Shown: positions 42,011 to 55,880 of the stretch, piece by piece
Layout of the letters: each line of letters opens with the position of its first letter
How positions within the stretch are numbered: position 1 is the stretch's first letter
Assembly (NCBI GenBank): GCA_029204225.1
Contig: CM055110.1
Location: forward strand, 42,267,862 to 42,331,861
Direction of reading: 5' to 3'
DNA: 64,000 nucleotides
Source: Diphasiastrum complanatum
Lineage: Eukaryota; Streptophyta; Lycopodiopsida; Lycopodiales; Lycopodiaceae
Translations under genes and position numbers: made by a program
The notes under the pieces: generated by a model
What the model was told of the DNA's origin: nothing
Databases searched by the model: none
The model's input: only the letters and a program-made list of their open reading frames with translations

Positions 42011-43728
42011 AGAGGCAGCAGATCATCAGATTACATCAATCAATCTCCATTCTTACAAATCAGAGATGACAATCTCGAGAAAAAACAGCAAAATAGGGGT
42101 AAAAAATCACTTTAACTGATGGATCAACTACCAATTGTCCATCAGAACTCTTGGAGAGCTCTCCATAGTCAGATCGAACCTAGATGCGATAGTATACCAG
42201 TCTGCAAGAGCTATGGATCATAAAATCTCAAGATCTCGCCAAAAAACACTAAAAAAGAGCATTTTTTCATGATTTTTTGAGATCCCTTGGGAACTAGCTC
42301 TTGAGACTTTGTCAGTCACTGAATCTGACTTAGGTACATCTATAAATCTCTGCGAGAGTTACTGATGGAAAAATCATCAAAATTGAGTGTGTGAGGGTTC
42401 ATAGAACCAAAAACTAAAGAACTTTCACAGGGCATCAAGATATGTAAACCAACCTTCTCAGAGGGCATAAATGGAATCAAAGCAGTGAAATTAGCTTGCC
42501 TGCATAGTTTGATCTTGAAAATCCAACATCTGGAGCAAGTTGTGCAAGAGTTCACCTCTTGCGAGGGTTGAACCTTCGCAGACAGGCTGAAGCTTTGCAG
42601 GTATGGTAGCCAAATCACCTTCTTAACCTTCGCAAACTTCATTGAGGTCTTAGAATATTCTGATGAAGGTCTCTGCAAAATTTTGGTTGGAACTGAGTTA
42701 GGGAAAGTGCACTTCTCCTAATACGCACTCTAATATCCGCTATATAAGGGGGAAATTCAAGTCATTTGGCACTTCATTCAGCGAAGCTCTACCGAAAAAT
42801 CCAACGAATTTTCAAAGTTATTAGATTGCGACCAAAATGTCCTCATCTGCTCTCACAGCCAACCGCTATATACTTAGTTTCACCATTTCCACCTTCATTC
42901 TCACAATTTCCGCAGTTTCTCAGTTTTTTAAACCTTTCTTCCATTTTGGATATCTTTTCCACCTTTTTGAGCGCCTTTTCGGCTTTTCACATTTCCATCA
43001 ATAACAATCTTTACCATCCATCTAACATCATGATTCTTCTTCCTCTACTGACAATTCTGGCACAAAAAAGGTCATCCAACGGGAGGTATCTTTTGACACC
43101 CAGATTTGGCCCCTGTCGTCTGATTCCTTGATAAACCCTTGGCTTCAAGCTACTGGCCCCCTTCTTGAAGCAGTGGGCTTTTTTCTGGCACTTTTCTCTT
43201 TTGACATAAACATGGAGCTAGCTCTCCATGCTTATGCCATGTGAGACGCGCCGAAGTCACGTTTCCATATCCTGTACCAAGGTTCTACGTACAAGGCATG
43301 AATCAATGCTAACCCATCTCGCATCGCCAAGCTAAAAGCCTCATAAAACCTTACGTAACACAAACTGCTCCTGAGCTCCTAGTCAAAACTAACAATGGGT
43401 ATTTGATAGAGGCTATCAATGACCCCATAAATCAAGCTGTCGCTTACTTGTTGAACAACTTCTTAGTTGTTTCAGGTTTTTGCAAGGACGACATGTAGTC
43501 CATGCTATTGGGTGAAATCGTGGAATCCTTCATAGAATTCTTGAGCCCCTTGGTTGTGCCATATGACTGGCATACCTTCCTAATGCATGAGCTCTCCATC
43601 ACTATCAAGTCTGACATGCATGACCACATCGCCGCCGGACCCCTACTCTATAACTTTGCTTGTGCCCTTCTTGAAGAGAAGGTTCACGAGTTTAATTGCT
43701 CCACCATTCTATCTACCACCATTCCAAG
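42011..43728 (+). other. Unassigned region between gypsy remnant and copia element
   Basis: A TATA-like CTATATAAGGGGG lies at 42739-42751. It is followed by frames with coding-like but unrecognised sequence (MSSSALTANRYILSFTIS from 42838; MLLGEIVESFIEFLSPLVVP from 43502). These could be LTR and gag of an unknown element, or a decayed gene. No domain could be named. Confidence 0.3.
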
Positions 43729-45126
43729 TGTTGGATTATTCTCCTTCTTACTAATCGACTATTCGGTTTTAATCTTCATCCATTGTTTATCAAGTTCTGC
43801 GGATTTTCCTGTGTTTTTACACAGTTTGCAGAATTACAAGTGGTTTTACATAGTCTGCAGAAATACACGGAGTTTGACAACAGTGTCGCATTTTTCGCCT
43901 GTCAGAAACTTAGTGTAAAAATGCAGTGTTGCCTTTTCGCATTTTTCGCCTGTCAGGAATTACGAGTAAAAATGCAAAGTCGCATTTTTCGCTTTTTCAA
44001 AGTGCCTCAAATATTAAGGAAATGTCTTTGGCAAAGTGGAGGGCAACCCTAAATGAGATTAAAGGACACTGTTGGGTTTTTTGCAAAAACCCCAACACCT
44101 TCATCTTTTTGCGACACTATCACCTGTGGCAGTTTTAGTTCATTTCTGTAGTGACAATTTTGGTTCATTTATGCAGACAGACTGTCTACCGTCAATTTTC
44201 ACCGCTTATCAACAATCAATTTCTGAGAGGGAACTTGGATGAATGCCAACAGGACACCAGCCAACTGGCAATCGCATTTGACGACCTAATTACTTAGTAT
44301 AAATTAGCTGTTCATACATCTCAATTATTCATTGAAGTTCTCAAGTTCTGAAGACGATCAGAAGTATTGTAGTTAGCTCTCTATCAAGCTTTCAAGCTTG
44401 AACTCTCTTGAGCATTCTAGCTCCAGTCCTTTAGAGATTTATTTTAGAATTGCTATTGCGCTACTGCTTATCAGCAGAGCTGCTTATTTCAGACTTATTC
44501 TCAGTTACTCAGAGACAATTAGGGTGCGTGGTTTCTATCGGCTATTGTCTTGCGCTCATTAGCATCTGATTTTGTTTCTCTGATTCAATACCTTTTTCTT
44601 ATTGCATTCAATATATGTTAGAATGCATGCATCTCTGTATTGCTTTTGTAACTGATAGAAATTGTCTGATAATTCAATACTTTATGTTTGGCTACGTAAT
44701 CACTTAGTATCTAGCGATTTCAAAGTTGGTTGCTAAAGATTGAATGTGATTTCCATCACTATTGCTTTGTTCAATTTTTGATAAACATAGTCATGCATTG
44801 GAGGTAGGAGTTTCCACTGCAATTTATGCATCCTATTTCCGACATATTATCAAAGCGTTGATTCTTCAAGGCCTAATACTATGTCAGAGCGTTGATTCTT
44901 CAAGGGCTAATACTATGCCACGGTATCAGATCTATGATTTCTATCAAGGCATAATACTATTTCGATATTAGAGCAAAATCTCTAATACTTGATATCTTTT
45001 GTGATATCAAATTGATATCACATTCCTCAGTTTCATTCATCCTTTCAGTATCAGAGAATTGTTTTCCTATCGTTGGCATTACTACATCTTAGAGTCATCG
45101 ATACAATCGACGTACTAAGTTCCAGA

Positions 45127-45440
45127 TGGATTCTCAAAGTAAAGTCGGTCTTATCGCAGACAAGCTGAATGGATCCAATTATCATTTGTGGAAATTTAAG
45201 ATGAAGACTTTGTTACAAGTACAGAAGTAAAGCCTAAAACAGAAGACTCAAAGTGGAAATCGAAGGATGGTAAAGCTTTTGCGCTTATTATCCTCAACAT
45301 ATCAGATACTCAGATTGGACACATAGCTGAAGCTAAAACTTCAAAAGACATTTTGGACATCTTGAACTCACTAGATGACGTGAGGGACGTAACTACTAAG
45401 TTACATCTACGAAGAAAATTCTTCAAAATTCCAGCATGAT
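45127..45440 (+). pseudogene. copia-1 gag remnant
   Basis: The frame starts MDSQSKVGLIADKLNGSNYH and continues LWKFKMKTLLQVQ before a stop. The LNGSNYxxWK motif is the typical copia gag N terminus. The zinc knuckle and most of gag are missing. Confidence 0.75.
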
Positions 45441-45837
45441 CAATTCAAACTACTATCAAATGTCTTGTATGTACCTAAACTCTCTACAAATCTGTTATCA
45501 ATAAGTAGAATCACTGCTCTGGTTAATGTTGAATTATCGATAGGACAAGTAAGGTCCTTGCACTCAGCAAGAGGCAATGAAACTTATATACATTGGCACA
45601 TTGTTATTTAGATACTAGTCAAGCCTTGAAAACCTTTGTTCTTGTCAATAAAGCATTACTATGACATCATCGATTAGGACACTTGAATCATACATCTATT
45701 TCATACATTTCTAAATGACCCCTAACACTTGATCTCGACTATCCATCCGACAAAGTCAACTCCTTGTCTGTCATAGCTACATCCTTGGAAAGCAGACTAG
45801 AATTCCCTTTAGATCAAGTCATAGGCATGCAACAAAA

Positions 45838-46560
45838 GATTTGTCAGACATTGCCCATTCGGATATATGTGGTCCAATGCAAACTTTGTCCTTGCTTGAT
45901 GCAAAGTATTTAATTACTTTCATCGACAAATATTTGAGAAGAACAACTGTTTATTTTTACTTAGTAGAAATCGGAGGCCTTCGACAAGTTTCAACAATCC
46001 AAAGAGCATGCAGAAAATCAAATTGGTAAAAGAATTAAAGCATTGAGATTCAACAACAGGGGAGAATACGTCTCTACCAAATTCAAGGAGTATTGCCTTA
46101 GCAACAACATTGAGCGACAATACATTAACTCTTATTTGCCTCAGTCGAATGGTCTTGCTGAGAGAAAGAACAAAACCTTAGTTGAATCGGCAAAGTGCAT
46201 GCTATCACATGTGACACTTCTGAAGTCCTTCTAGGCTGAAGCAGTTTCAACTGTAGCTTATATTTAGAACAAATGTCTACTAAAGGTCTCTCAGACAAAA
46301 CACCATATGAAGTTTGGATGGGCTCCAAACCTTCTCTATTGAACTTAGAGTTTTTGGATGTATCGCTTATGCACGAATTCCGCATGATCTTAGGAAGAAG
46401 CTCGCCTTCTAGAGAATCAAATCGATTTTCATTGGCTACACTACTTCAGATCAAACTTATAAGCTGTATGATCAGGTCGAGTCGAAGCTATTCACTAGCT
46501 GGGATGTCATCTTCATCGAAGATCAGTTTATCGACCTCAAAGGTAAAGGCAAAGCTCATA
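45838..46560 (+). pseudogene. copia-1 integrase remnant
   Basis: DLSDIAHSDICGPMQT, YLITFIDKYLRRTTVYFY and, after a frame shift, SNGLAERKNKTLVESAKC carry the HSD and ERKN motifs of the copia integrase core. Several stops and shifts. The protease and finger region upstream is mostly deleted. Confidence 0.8.
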
Positions 46561-46800
46561 TAGTCAAACTTCCGGACTCTTTCGGAACATTGAACTTTCA
46601 AGTTTCAAATTCGACTATTCCTATTGAAGGTCCAAGCTTGTCTACTCTCGACAAACAACTTATCAACGACGAAGTTGAAGATGATGATGTTGTAGTTTAG
46701 CAACTATAGCAATGATGAAGATCAACTTCGATCATCACCCAGAAGATCGACAAGAGTCAACAGACCACCTAACAAGTATATCGACGAGTCTGCAGCTTAC

Positions 46801-47640
46801 CTTGTTCAAGAGATGACAACTATCGAAGAGGCACTCAGTTAGCTCGATTTCGATCTCTGGAAAGAAGCTATGGATAAAGAGTATTCATCTCTTATCAAGA
46901 ACCAGACATGGACTATTGTCGAATTACCTACTAGCAAAAATGTAGCTGATTGCAAATGGTTGTTCAAAATCAAATACAAGACAATTGGAAGTATCGATCG
47001 AAGAAAGGCTCGAGTCGTCACAAGAGGATTCTCTCAGGTATACAACATCGACTACACTAAGACCTTCAGTCTAGCATTTAAACACTCTTCTATTCGACTT
47101 CTATTGTCATTTGTTGCTGCAGAAGATTTGGAAATACATCAAATGGATGCACAAACAACATATCTTAATTGAGTTATCGAAAAGGACATTTACATGGGTG
47201 CAGCAACCTGAAGGTTACAAAATTGAAGGTAAACACAATCATGTGTGTAAACTCCATGAAGCCCTTTATGGCTTGAAGCAATCTGCTCGAGCATGGCTTC
47301 AAAGGATCAATACTTCTCTTATTGATCACGGCTACACACCAAGCTCTTCATATTTGAATGTCCACTTCAAGTAAGTGTAGCATTCCTTTATCATTATTAC
47401 TTTGTATGTGGACGACACATTGCTTTTCAGCAACAATATCGATTTGATAAAAGAAGCTAATACAATGCTATCTTTCAAATTTGACATGAACGATCTGGGA
47501 GAAGCTCATTACTATCTAGGTATCCAGATCCAAAGATACAAAAAGCAGAAGTTGATTTATATTACTCAACAAAGATACATTCACAATGTCTTAATCAGAT
47601 ATAGTCTGATGAATTGCAAATTAGCTCTCTCACCAATGGA
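46801..47640 (+). pseudogene. copia-1 reverse transcriptase remnant
   Basis: MDKEYSSLIKNQTWTIVELP, CKWLFKIKYKTIGSIDRRKA, LHEALYGLKQSARAWLQRIN and MYVDDTLLFS are the ordered copia RT motifs including YVDD. Stops at several points break the frame. Confidence 0.88.
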
Positions 47641-47653
47641 TCCATGACTCAAG

Positions 47654-48398
47654 ATGTCGAAGGACCAGTGTCCCCAAACAATCGAAGAGGAGGAGCAGAT
47701 GTGTGAGTATCCTTATGATCTGATAATTAGATCTCTTATGTACGCGATGATCTGTACCAGACCAGACATAGCTTTTGTAGTTAGTTCCTTGAGTCAGTAT
47801 ATGACCAATCCTGGTATAACACATTGGAAGGCTTTTATCAGAGTCATGAGATATCTTCGAGCTACTATAGACTTTTGCATTTGCTATGGAGGAGTTGACA
47901 ATGACAAACTCAATATTCTTAATGATTTTTTAGATGCAAATTGGAGATGTAGACACTCATAAATCCACTTTAGGATGTACATTCTTCCTCAACAATGCTC
48001 CTATTTCATGGAACAGTCACAAGCAAACTTTGATAGTCTATCTTCCACTGAATCATAGTATACCGCAGCCTCTCAAGCTACAAAGGAAGCAATATGGTTG
48101 AGAAACTTACTTTCAGATATCAATCTGAATCAATATGCTTCGACAATTCTATTTTATGATAATTAAAGTGCCATTGCTTTATTAGCCAACCCTAGATTTC
48201 ATTCTAGGAGTAAGCACATTGAAATTAAGTATCACTATGTCAGAAGCAAACTTCTCAACAAAGAGGTTGACTTGCAGTACTGTCGAACGCAAGATATGAC
48301 AACAAATATTTTTACTAAAGCATTAAGCTTGGATGCACAGAAGAAATTTTGTGCGAAACTAAGTTTGAAGGTCAAAGCATTCATGGATTCAGATTAAG
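47654..48398 (+). pseudogene. copia-1 RNase H remnant
   Basis: RSLMYAMICTRPDIAFVVSS, then RNase H with TAASQATKEAIWLRNLL, SRSKHIEIKYHYVR and TKALSLDAQKKF, closing just before the purine tract and 3' LTR. A few in-frame stops. Confidence 0.88.
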
Positions 48399-48962
48399 GG
48401 GGAGTGTTGGATTATTCTCCTGATTATCGACTAATCATTTTTAATCTTCATCCACTTATTATCCAGTTTTGCAATTTTTTTCATGTTTCTACACAGTCTG
48501 CAGAAGTACTCGGGAATCGCTCACAGGTGGCTCCGACATATCGGACATCATTTTGGCCAACCAGTCCTCGACGACTTCAGGTTTCTTCTCCTTCTTTTCC
48601 CCCCGTGTAAACCGGAAAACCGAGATTGGGAGAAGACATCAATTTGACTCGATTCAACATAACTTCCATTTGCTAATCTCTCATCTGATTACGATTATTC
48701 ATATCATTGAGCGCCGTACTCAGTTGCTGACAAATCACTATATAAGATGGCGCAGCTCGATTTGAAGTTTCTTCGGCCGTCTCGATATATCTATCCTGGA
48801 AATTACTAAATTTAGTTAATATCTAATTAACTCACAGTGAAGTACAGTTGACCAAAAAACTGACTGAAATTAACTCCAGCATGGTCAAATCACTATTTTT
48901 AGTCAATTTCATAGATAATTCAAGAAACTGAAAAAAAAAACTAAAAAATTTGAGTTTTTGCA

Positions 48963-49114
<152 letters not shown>

Positions 49115-49139
49115 TTTTGCGTTTTCTAAAAATTCATAA

Positions 49140-51089
49140 AAAATCACTGTCAATTATTAAGCAATCGAAATCGTAAATTCGATTCACTGTTCGATTCTTA
49201 ACCTTACTGTATTAATGTCCATCAGGCATGCAAGACATGCGACATTAAACTGATTTTTTACCATCACAAAATTTTAAGAAAAAAAACAAGTTCTACGGAA
49301 ATTGTCAACTATAAAATCCAGTTTTGTATCTATCAGTCAGAGCACATGCATATAACCACTCAAAATAGATCTAAGCCACTTATGCATGTCAAAATCACTC
49401 TAAGAATCAACATGTAGACATTCCATGCAAGCACAATACCACAAAATAGAAAATTGACTTGCATGCAATCAGAACAATTCGAAATTCTACCAATTTTGCT
49501 CACAAAATTGCAAAACTTCAGATGATCATAACTTTGGCTATAGGACACCAAATTGGGTGCTGTAAAGCTCAGTACTGAGGGATACCTAGTGAACAAGACT
49601 CTTGCCGCGTCAGCCTACTACCTAGGATTCACATGTGTGAGATCAGAATAGCCAAAAAACCTATAGGAGGGCACACTTTTTGAAGCCCAATCTGCCTAAA
49701 AAAGTGCAAACACTCAACCAAGCCTAAAAGTGATGATCCAAACAGTCTTAAATGGTATCTAAGAGTTCCATGAAGCCTTCATACAGATCCTATGAAGCAG
49801 TATGGGCTGAGAACCATGAATTCTTGATTTCTAGAAGTCAACATTGCCACAAACTTGATGGAATTGAAACATAAGCCTATACCCATCAATTTATAGGTTT
49901 GATAGCTTTATGGGAAGGTAAAAAGGAATACAAATCATGTTGTAAAAGATCTAGAATGACCCCCCTATGGATTTAGAGAAATCCACCCCCCAAAATTCAC
50001 CAAAATTGGTCAATTTTTGCCAATTTTTGACTTCCTACAAATCCAATTGCTGGAATTCTTGGCTCTAACTTCTAGGACAGCTTCTAAAGACTATAATTTA
50101 TCTTTTCCCAGCTTCAATAGGTGCTCTACAACCTCCTACCACCCAATTTCATGAAAAAACAAGCAAAAATCATGGATTTTGGCCCTTTCTAGGTTTTTTC
50201 ACCATGACATATTGGAAATTTATGGCAAGAGCATTTTTATCTAACACATGCAATCCTAATTACAGCATTACAACCATATAATTGATCTGAACTTGCTGTA
50301 TTTTGAATCCTACTATCATTTTTGTGCCAAAATCATGGAAAACAGGCCAAATTTGGCCACAAAATAGTCTAGAACACAAAAACATGGAAAGATCCAACAT
50401 GCAACCTGAATTTCAGCTACTAAACTTGCTGGAAATTTCAGATCCATAACTAGTTTTGAGTTACACATGCTAAAACTCCAAAAAGACAACCAAAATTGAA
50501 TTCCTTGCACAATTCTCCATGAACCACAATGATTTTTGAGAGAGATATGGATCATGCAAATTGAAATTGGGAAGATCCACCAACTTGCAACCTTGCTCCT
50601 CTCCTTGGATGAGAATACTAGTTGATCTCCACCAAGCTCCAATGAAAAGCACCACCTCTCCAAGCTTGTAAGCCTTGCTCTGATAGCACTATAAGGGAAG
50701 CTCCTTAGATCCTGCTTACAAATCACAAACACAATGGATAACACACTATGGAGAAACCACCCAACCAAGTAGAAGCATCCAATCAAACTCTAGAAGCCTC
50801 ACCCCCAAGCCAATGAACAAGAAGCATGAATATAGAGTGAAAGCCTGGCAATGAATCCAAAACCATAATGATCATGTAGGGCGAGTTTGGACCCAATATA
50901 TAGAGCCAAAAGCATCCTGGGCACATAGCCATGCATAGCCCTAAGTTCCCTATAATACATAGATTCATCTAGAATAGAGTCCTAAGCATGGACCAACTAT
51001 TCATAGAATTGCTATTGATAACTCTATACATGCATACACTGTCTCATACCTTGTCTAAACTCCATTTAGTGTGTTCTGGGCCTCACAAG
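49140..51089 (-). mobile_element. Minus-strand LTR-retroelement remnant
   Basis: On the minus strand a candidate LTR begins TGTGAGGCCCAGAACAC (51087), has TATA (CTCTATATATTGGG near 50906) and ends near 50690. It is followed by a primer-site-like TGCTATCAGAGCAAGG. The 1.5-kb sequence beyond has no pol domains. The long minus frame 50786-50316 crosses the LTR/leader junction and is not a recognisable protein. Confidence 0.45.
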
Positions 51090-51554
51090 GATATTAGTTA
51101 CTTTCGGGTCACATCTAGTATGACATGGCATAACTAACATGACTAGGAGTATATACTGGTCATGGACTTAACACCGCGGCTCATGACTGAAGCTGATTGG
51201 AGATTTGACTTTCAGTGTCCACTTGCTTGGGTGGCTTGGCTCCACAATATAGTTGAACCTTCAAGATCTACACTTGGTGATCTTTACATCTACCATGGCA
51301 GCAGAATCTATGAATTAAACTATTGTAGTGCAACGTCATGAAAAGATGAATCTTGTGACCAATAATGGTTCACAGTAGTTGTATGCTAGGCGTTGTGATC
51401 CTATTATGCTTATTTCATATGAAACAATCTTTCTATCTTGTTGAATTACTCTCACTCTCTCTTGATATCTGATTCTAAGGAGTCATATAACCTGATATAT
51501 TATGTAGATTTGTTTGTAGCATTGCACCACTAGTCGAGCTTTCCATCTGGGTTA

Positions 51555-51661
<107 letters not shown>

Positions 51662-51849
51662 AAGTTACAGAGATTGTGTCTAACATGTTCTTGTGAATTG
51701 ATGTGTTTAGACATGATGTGGTGTTTACAAGATAATGGTAAACTATTTAATGAAAAACTCTACAATCTACAAACATGACAATGAGTAGTTACTATATTTA
51801 TTAGGATGTTCGAACAATGGCGTAGTCTATCTTAGATTCGGCAAAGGAA

Positions 51850-52415
51850 GAAGCTCCTTTTTGAGTGGTACCATTTGACATTCGATAGTTCGATAATGTT
51901 GACTGCGTCAATAGTTAGACAGGGAGAAGCAGTTGCATGCACTAATTGTCTTTGTAATAGGCTTCCTAATCTTGCAATAGAAGGAAGATCACCATATGAA
52001 ATGTTGTACAAAGAAAAGCCTAAGGTAGATCATCTTAGGATCTTTGGTTGTTTATGCTATGTGCATGTTCCTTTGGAAACTAGGAAAAAGGATGATCCTA
52101 GTGCTATTAAATGCATTTTTGTTGGATATGCATCTTCTAAGAAAGCATATAAAGTTTATGTTCCCTCTACTAACAAAAATGTAGTAAGTAGAGATGTGAT
52201 CTTCCATGAAGATTAAAAGTATAGCTTGGATGAGGCAAAGATCAAGGAATCTCATCCAGGATCTACCATTATCAATCCTAATGTTGTTCAAGATTTGTTG
52301 GGACCAAGGCTTGAGGAGGAGCAACTTTAAGCACATGCACCTAGAAGATCCACAAGAGAAAGATCTGATCCAAGTAGGCTCACATATGCCATTGTGCTCT
52401 TGCCTTGGATTTTTC
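51850..52415 (+). pseudogene. Ty1/copia integrase C-terminal fragment (copia-2)
   Basis: The frame reads CNRLPNLAIEGRSPYEMLYK, DHLRIFGCLCYVHVPLETRK, CIFVGYASSKKAYKVYVPST and VVSRDVIFHED, ending just before RT. It is the GKNPYE/FGC/VGY block of copia integrase. Nothing else of this copy remains. It resembles copia-4 more than copia-3. Confidence 0.85.
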
Positions 52416-52478
52416 TAGTAATTTGTTCTTAGATCATTCATGTGCAATCACAACACCTCATTAAGATCGTGAAGGTGT

Positions 52479-54634
52479 GTGGTGAAGTTCACACATGCTC
52501 AAAACTTCACAATGACTCTATTATCGAGTCTCCTTGAAGCCTATGAAACATGGGTCATGGTTATTTTGACCCAGCAGCATCTCACTCTATCAACAGTCAT
52601 CTCGATGCTACTACAAGAGGAGATCAGAAGAAATGCTTCCTCCTCCGACTCAGTATCAGATCCACAAGCTCTATACACAAAGAAAAATCAGAAGTTCAGA
52701 TCCAAGAGATCTACAAAGTCAAACTATACTAACAAGAGGAGAAACATGCAGTAGCCCGTATCAAACACACCATCATTTTCAGGATCTTCATCATTCCAGT
52801 CAATGCAGAAACTATTCTGCAAATACTGTAAGAGGACTAACCATCTCATCAAGTATTGCTAAACTTTGAAGCACAACAACAAGAAGAAGAAGCAATTCCA
52901 ATACCAAGCCAATGCTGCTACAACCAGTCACTCGATCCAAGAACAAGAGGAAGCTGAAGCAGCCTTTATGACCAAGATTGGAGAGCACCATGATATCGAC
53001 TCTTGGTATTTGGACTCCGGAGCAACTCAACACATGACTCCCATCGAGACTAGTTCCAGGACTACAAGCCATTCACCCACTCAAGAGTTCTGCAACTCAA
53101 AGCCAACTCACCTCATATTATCAAAGGTGAAGGAACAGTCAAAGTCAAGTTCCAAAAAGGTGAAGTCGGACTGTTTGAACAAGGGGAGCTGTTTATTTCT
53201 AACTTTTATTGATGATTTCTCTCGACAAACTGTCACCTATTTTTTGAAGAACAAATATAAAGCTTTCAAGTTCTTCAAACAGCTCAAGGCTTCTAGTGAA
53301 AACCAGACCCAGAGGAACATCAAAGATCTACATACTGATGGAGGGGGAGAATTCATCTCCATCGAATTCAAGGACTTCTGCAAGGCCAATGGAATACATC
53401 AACAATACACAACTAGCTACTCGCCTCTGGGTAGAAGTTATTACTATAGTTGCCTATCTACAAAATTGATCCCTCACAAAGGCCCTGAAGGGAAAAACAC
53501 CTTATGAGGTGTGGACATGATTGAAGCCATCACTCAAGCATATTCGAGTGTTTGGATGCATTGCTTACTCTCAGATCCCTGAAGATCTAAGAAAGAAGTT
53601 GGACGACACTAGCAAAAGGTCAATCTTCATCAACTATTTTCCAAATCACAAGGCATACAAGCTCTACAACTTGGACACTCAGAAATCGTTCACTAGTAGA
53701 CACGTCATTTTTGTGGAAAATCGATTCTTCGACCACAAAGAGAAAGCTCCATCGACTTCCTATCCCAGAGCTGACAAGTCGAAACTCAGGACTGATCGAC
53801 ACCGACTCCGTCGACAATGAGTCAGACCCTCGACAAGTTGCGAACACATCAGAGGATCGAAGTTCAACCAAGAAGATTGAACTGTTCCAAACAACCATGA
53901 TCCCGAATTATGAATGATCCAGCCTGCTAATTTGTGCAAGAACCAACCATTGTTTTTGAGGCAATGTCGACACTTGATGTTGACCAGTGGAAAGCTGCAA
54001 TGGACATCGAATTTGATTCTCTTATAGAGAATCAAACATGGACTGTTACTAAGCTGCCATAGGATCGAAATCCGATTCCATGCAAATGGATATTCAAGGC
54101 GGAGTATGATGATGAAGGAAGACTCAATCGATATAAAACCATGCTTGTCGCCAAAGGCTTCTCCCAGATTCCAGATCTAGATTATTCGAAGACCTTCAGT
54201 CCTACCGTTAAGCATGCTTTGATTCGTCTACTACTCTCCTATGCATCTACAACCGATCTAGAAGTCCATCAAATGATGTCCAAACTACCTTCCTCAACGG
54301 GACTATCGAAGAAAAAATCTATATGTCGCAGCCAGAGGGATACGAGCTGAAGGGTAAGAAGCACCTAGTGTGCAAAATTCACAAGGCTCTCTATGGTCTA
54401 AAACAATCACCACGAGCTTGGTTTCAGAATATCAATGCATTTCTGATCGAGAATGGTTTTATTCCAAACTCGGCAGACTCGAATGTTTACTTCAAGTCTA
54501 TTTCTCGTTCCTTCATTATCATCACTCTCTATGTCGATGATACATTACTATTTAGTAGCAATTTGAATATATTGAAGGATACAAAATTTATGCTGGCACA
54601 AGAGTACAGAATGACTAATATGGGGCTAGTGTGA
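52479..54634 (+). pseudogene. Ty1/copia gag-pol remnant (copia-3), interrupted by copia-4
   Basis: In order it shows a gag end with zinc knuckle CKYCKRTNHLIKYC (C-x2-C-x4-H-x4-C), protease IDSWYLDSGATQHM, integrase FIDDFSRQTVTYFLKNKYKA and HTDGGGEFISIEFKDFCKAN, VFGCIAYSQIPEDLRKKL, RT EFDSLIENQTWTVTKLP, LVAKGFSQIPDLDYSKTFSP, ALYGLKQSPRAWFQNINAFL and LYVDDTLLFSSN. Stops and shifts occur between blocks. The RT frame is cut at 54629 by the LTR of copia-4, and the distal part has not been found. Confidence 0.88.
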
Positions 54635-55280
54635 AAGATTCAACTAGTTTCATCACATTTTGCAATATTTCCATATTTGGCATATTGAGGCCAAAACTTG
54701 TTTTAGACTTAGAGGTTGACTTTTCAAAGTTCATTAGTCTAAATTTCATTTGAATAAACATTTTTTTGAAAGTGTGGGAAAGATAGAATGCGAGTTTGAG
54801 TAGATTCAATTTGAATAAGTTGGGTACATTGAATCTAGACCCAAAATTGGTAGGGTTAGCATTTTGGTGGGAAAGCCAAGTGGCCAAATAGGGTTTGGAC
54901 CTGTTATAAAAGGATGTAACTCGTGGAGAGAGTCATCTTCTCTCTTATCTATCTCATTTCATGCTTATACATGGTTCTCTTGGGTTCTACTATCCATTGG
55001 TGCACTATCTTGGTGATTGCTTGCAATTCTATGTGTAGAATGATCTATATTTGTTATTTTTGGATCCACACGTGTGAAATACAGTAGCTTGTTGGTTTTG
55101 TACGGACAGAATTAGTAAATAATCATTTCATTCAAGTTTGATCAAGTTCTATTAGTGTTTGCATCTCAAATTGTGTGCAGATGCTGATTTTTCTACATTG
55201 GTGAAATTGGTAGTGTATTTCTCTTTCTAACCAAAGATCATTCAAGTATATTGGATCTTAAGGATCTGAAATCTTTCACA
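54630..55280 (+). repeat. 5' LTR of copia-4
   Basis: It begins TGTGAAAGATT and ends AATCTTTCACA, an 11-bp inverted end pair. TATA box TATAAAAG at 54905. Preceding bases GCTAG could be one half of a target duplication whose partner is lost. Confidence 0.93.
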
Positions 55281-55880
55281 TGGTATCAGATCTTGTGTTT
55301 CAGGTTATGAAGGAGAAAATCAGATCTATCAATGATTTGGTGAAGATATCAAGTCTAGAGCATGCTAGAGAGGATTCTACACCAAAATCGGATTTTTTGC
55401 TTTTGTAGACTGGATCTTTTGTAGATCAAAACACTAAATAGGTCAATATACTTGTTCAATTCCGTTTTCTGAATTCACATGCTGGATTTGGCCGATTTTT
55501 GGATCATTGGTTCAGCCTAAGTGGTGGCTTATAGATTGCATATCAAATTTTTAGCATTTGCATGTAGATTTGGAATAGTCAATTTTTTGTGATTTTGTCA
55601 AAACCCTAATTTTGATTGGATCTCTAGATAGTGAGGTTGCTGGACCTCATTTGAGTGTGTTTCAATCTTAGGAAGTGGCAAAAGTCATTAGATTGAGGAT
55701 AGATCATAGGTTGGTCAAGATTCCATGATTCTATGTGTTGATTTGCTTGGATAAGTGCTAGAAGAGAATTTGTGAGATAGTTTCAAATCTTGGTGATTTC
55801 TTTTGAAAGCATTTGTTGTTGTTCAAAGGAGTGCTTTGTGCATTGAAACAGATTGAAAGAGAAGATCAGGTCATTGCTAC

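Larger units (their letters stand above)
43729..48800 (+). mobile_element. Decayed Ty1/copia retrotransposon (copia-1)
   Basis: LTR starts are recognisable at both ends: TGTTGGATTATTCTCC at 43729 and at 48405. The latter is preceded by the purine tract AAGGGGGAG. The 5' LTR runs to about 45047, with a primer site GTATCAGAG after it. The two LTRs agree only over the first ~130 bp and then diverge; the 3' copy seems truncated before the (TA)n tract. Inside are remnants of gag, integrase, RT and RNase H in copia order. Confidence 0.8.

Noticed and set aside
42340-42678. 112-codon minus-strand frame
   Set aside because: No domain and no supporting context; likely chance.
50316-50786. 156-codon minus-strand open frame
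   Set aside because: Crosses the junction of a candidate LTR and leader of a minus-strand element and resembles no protein.
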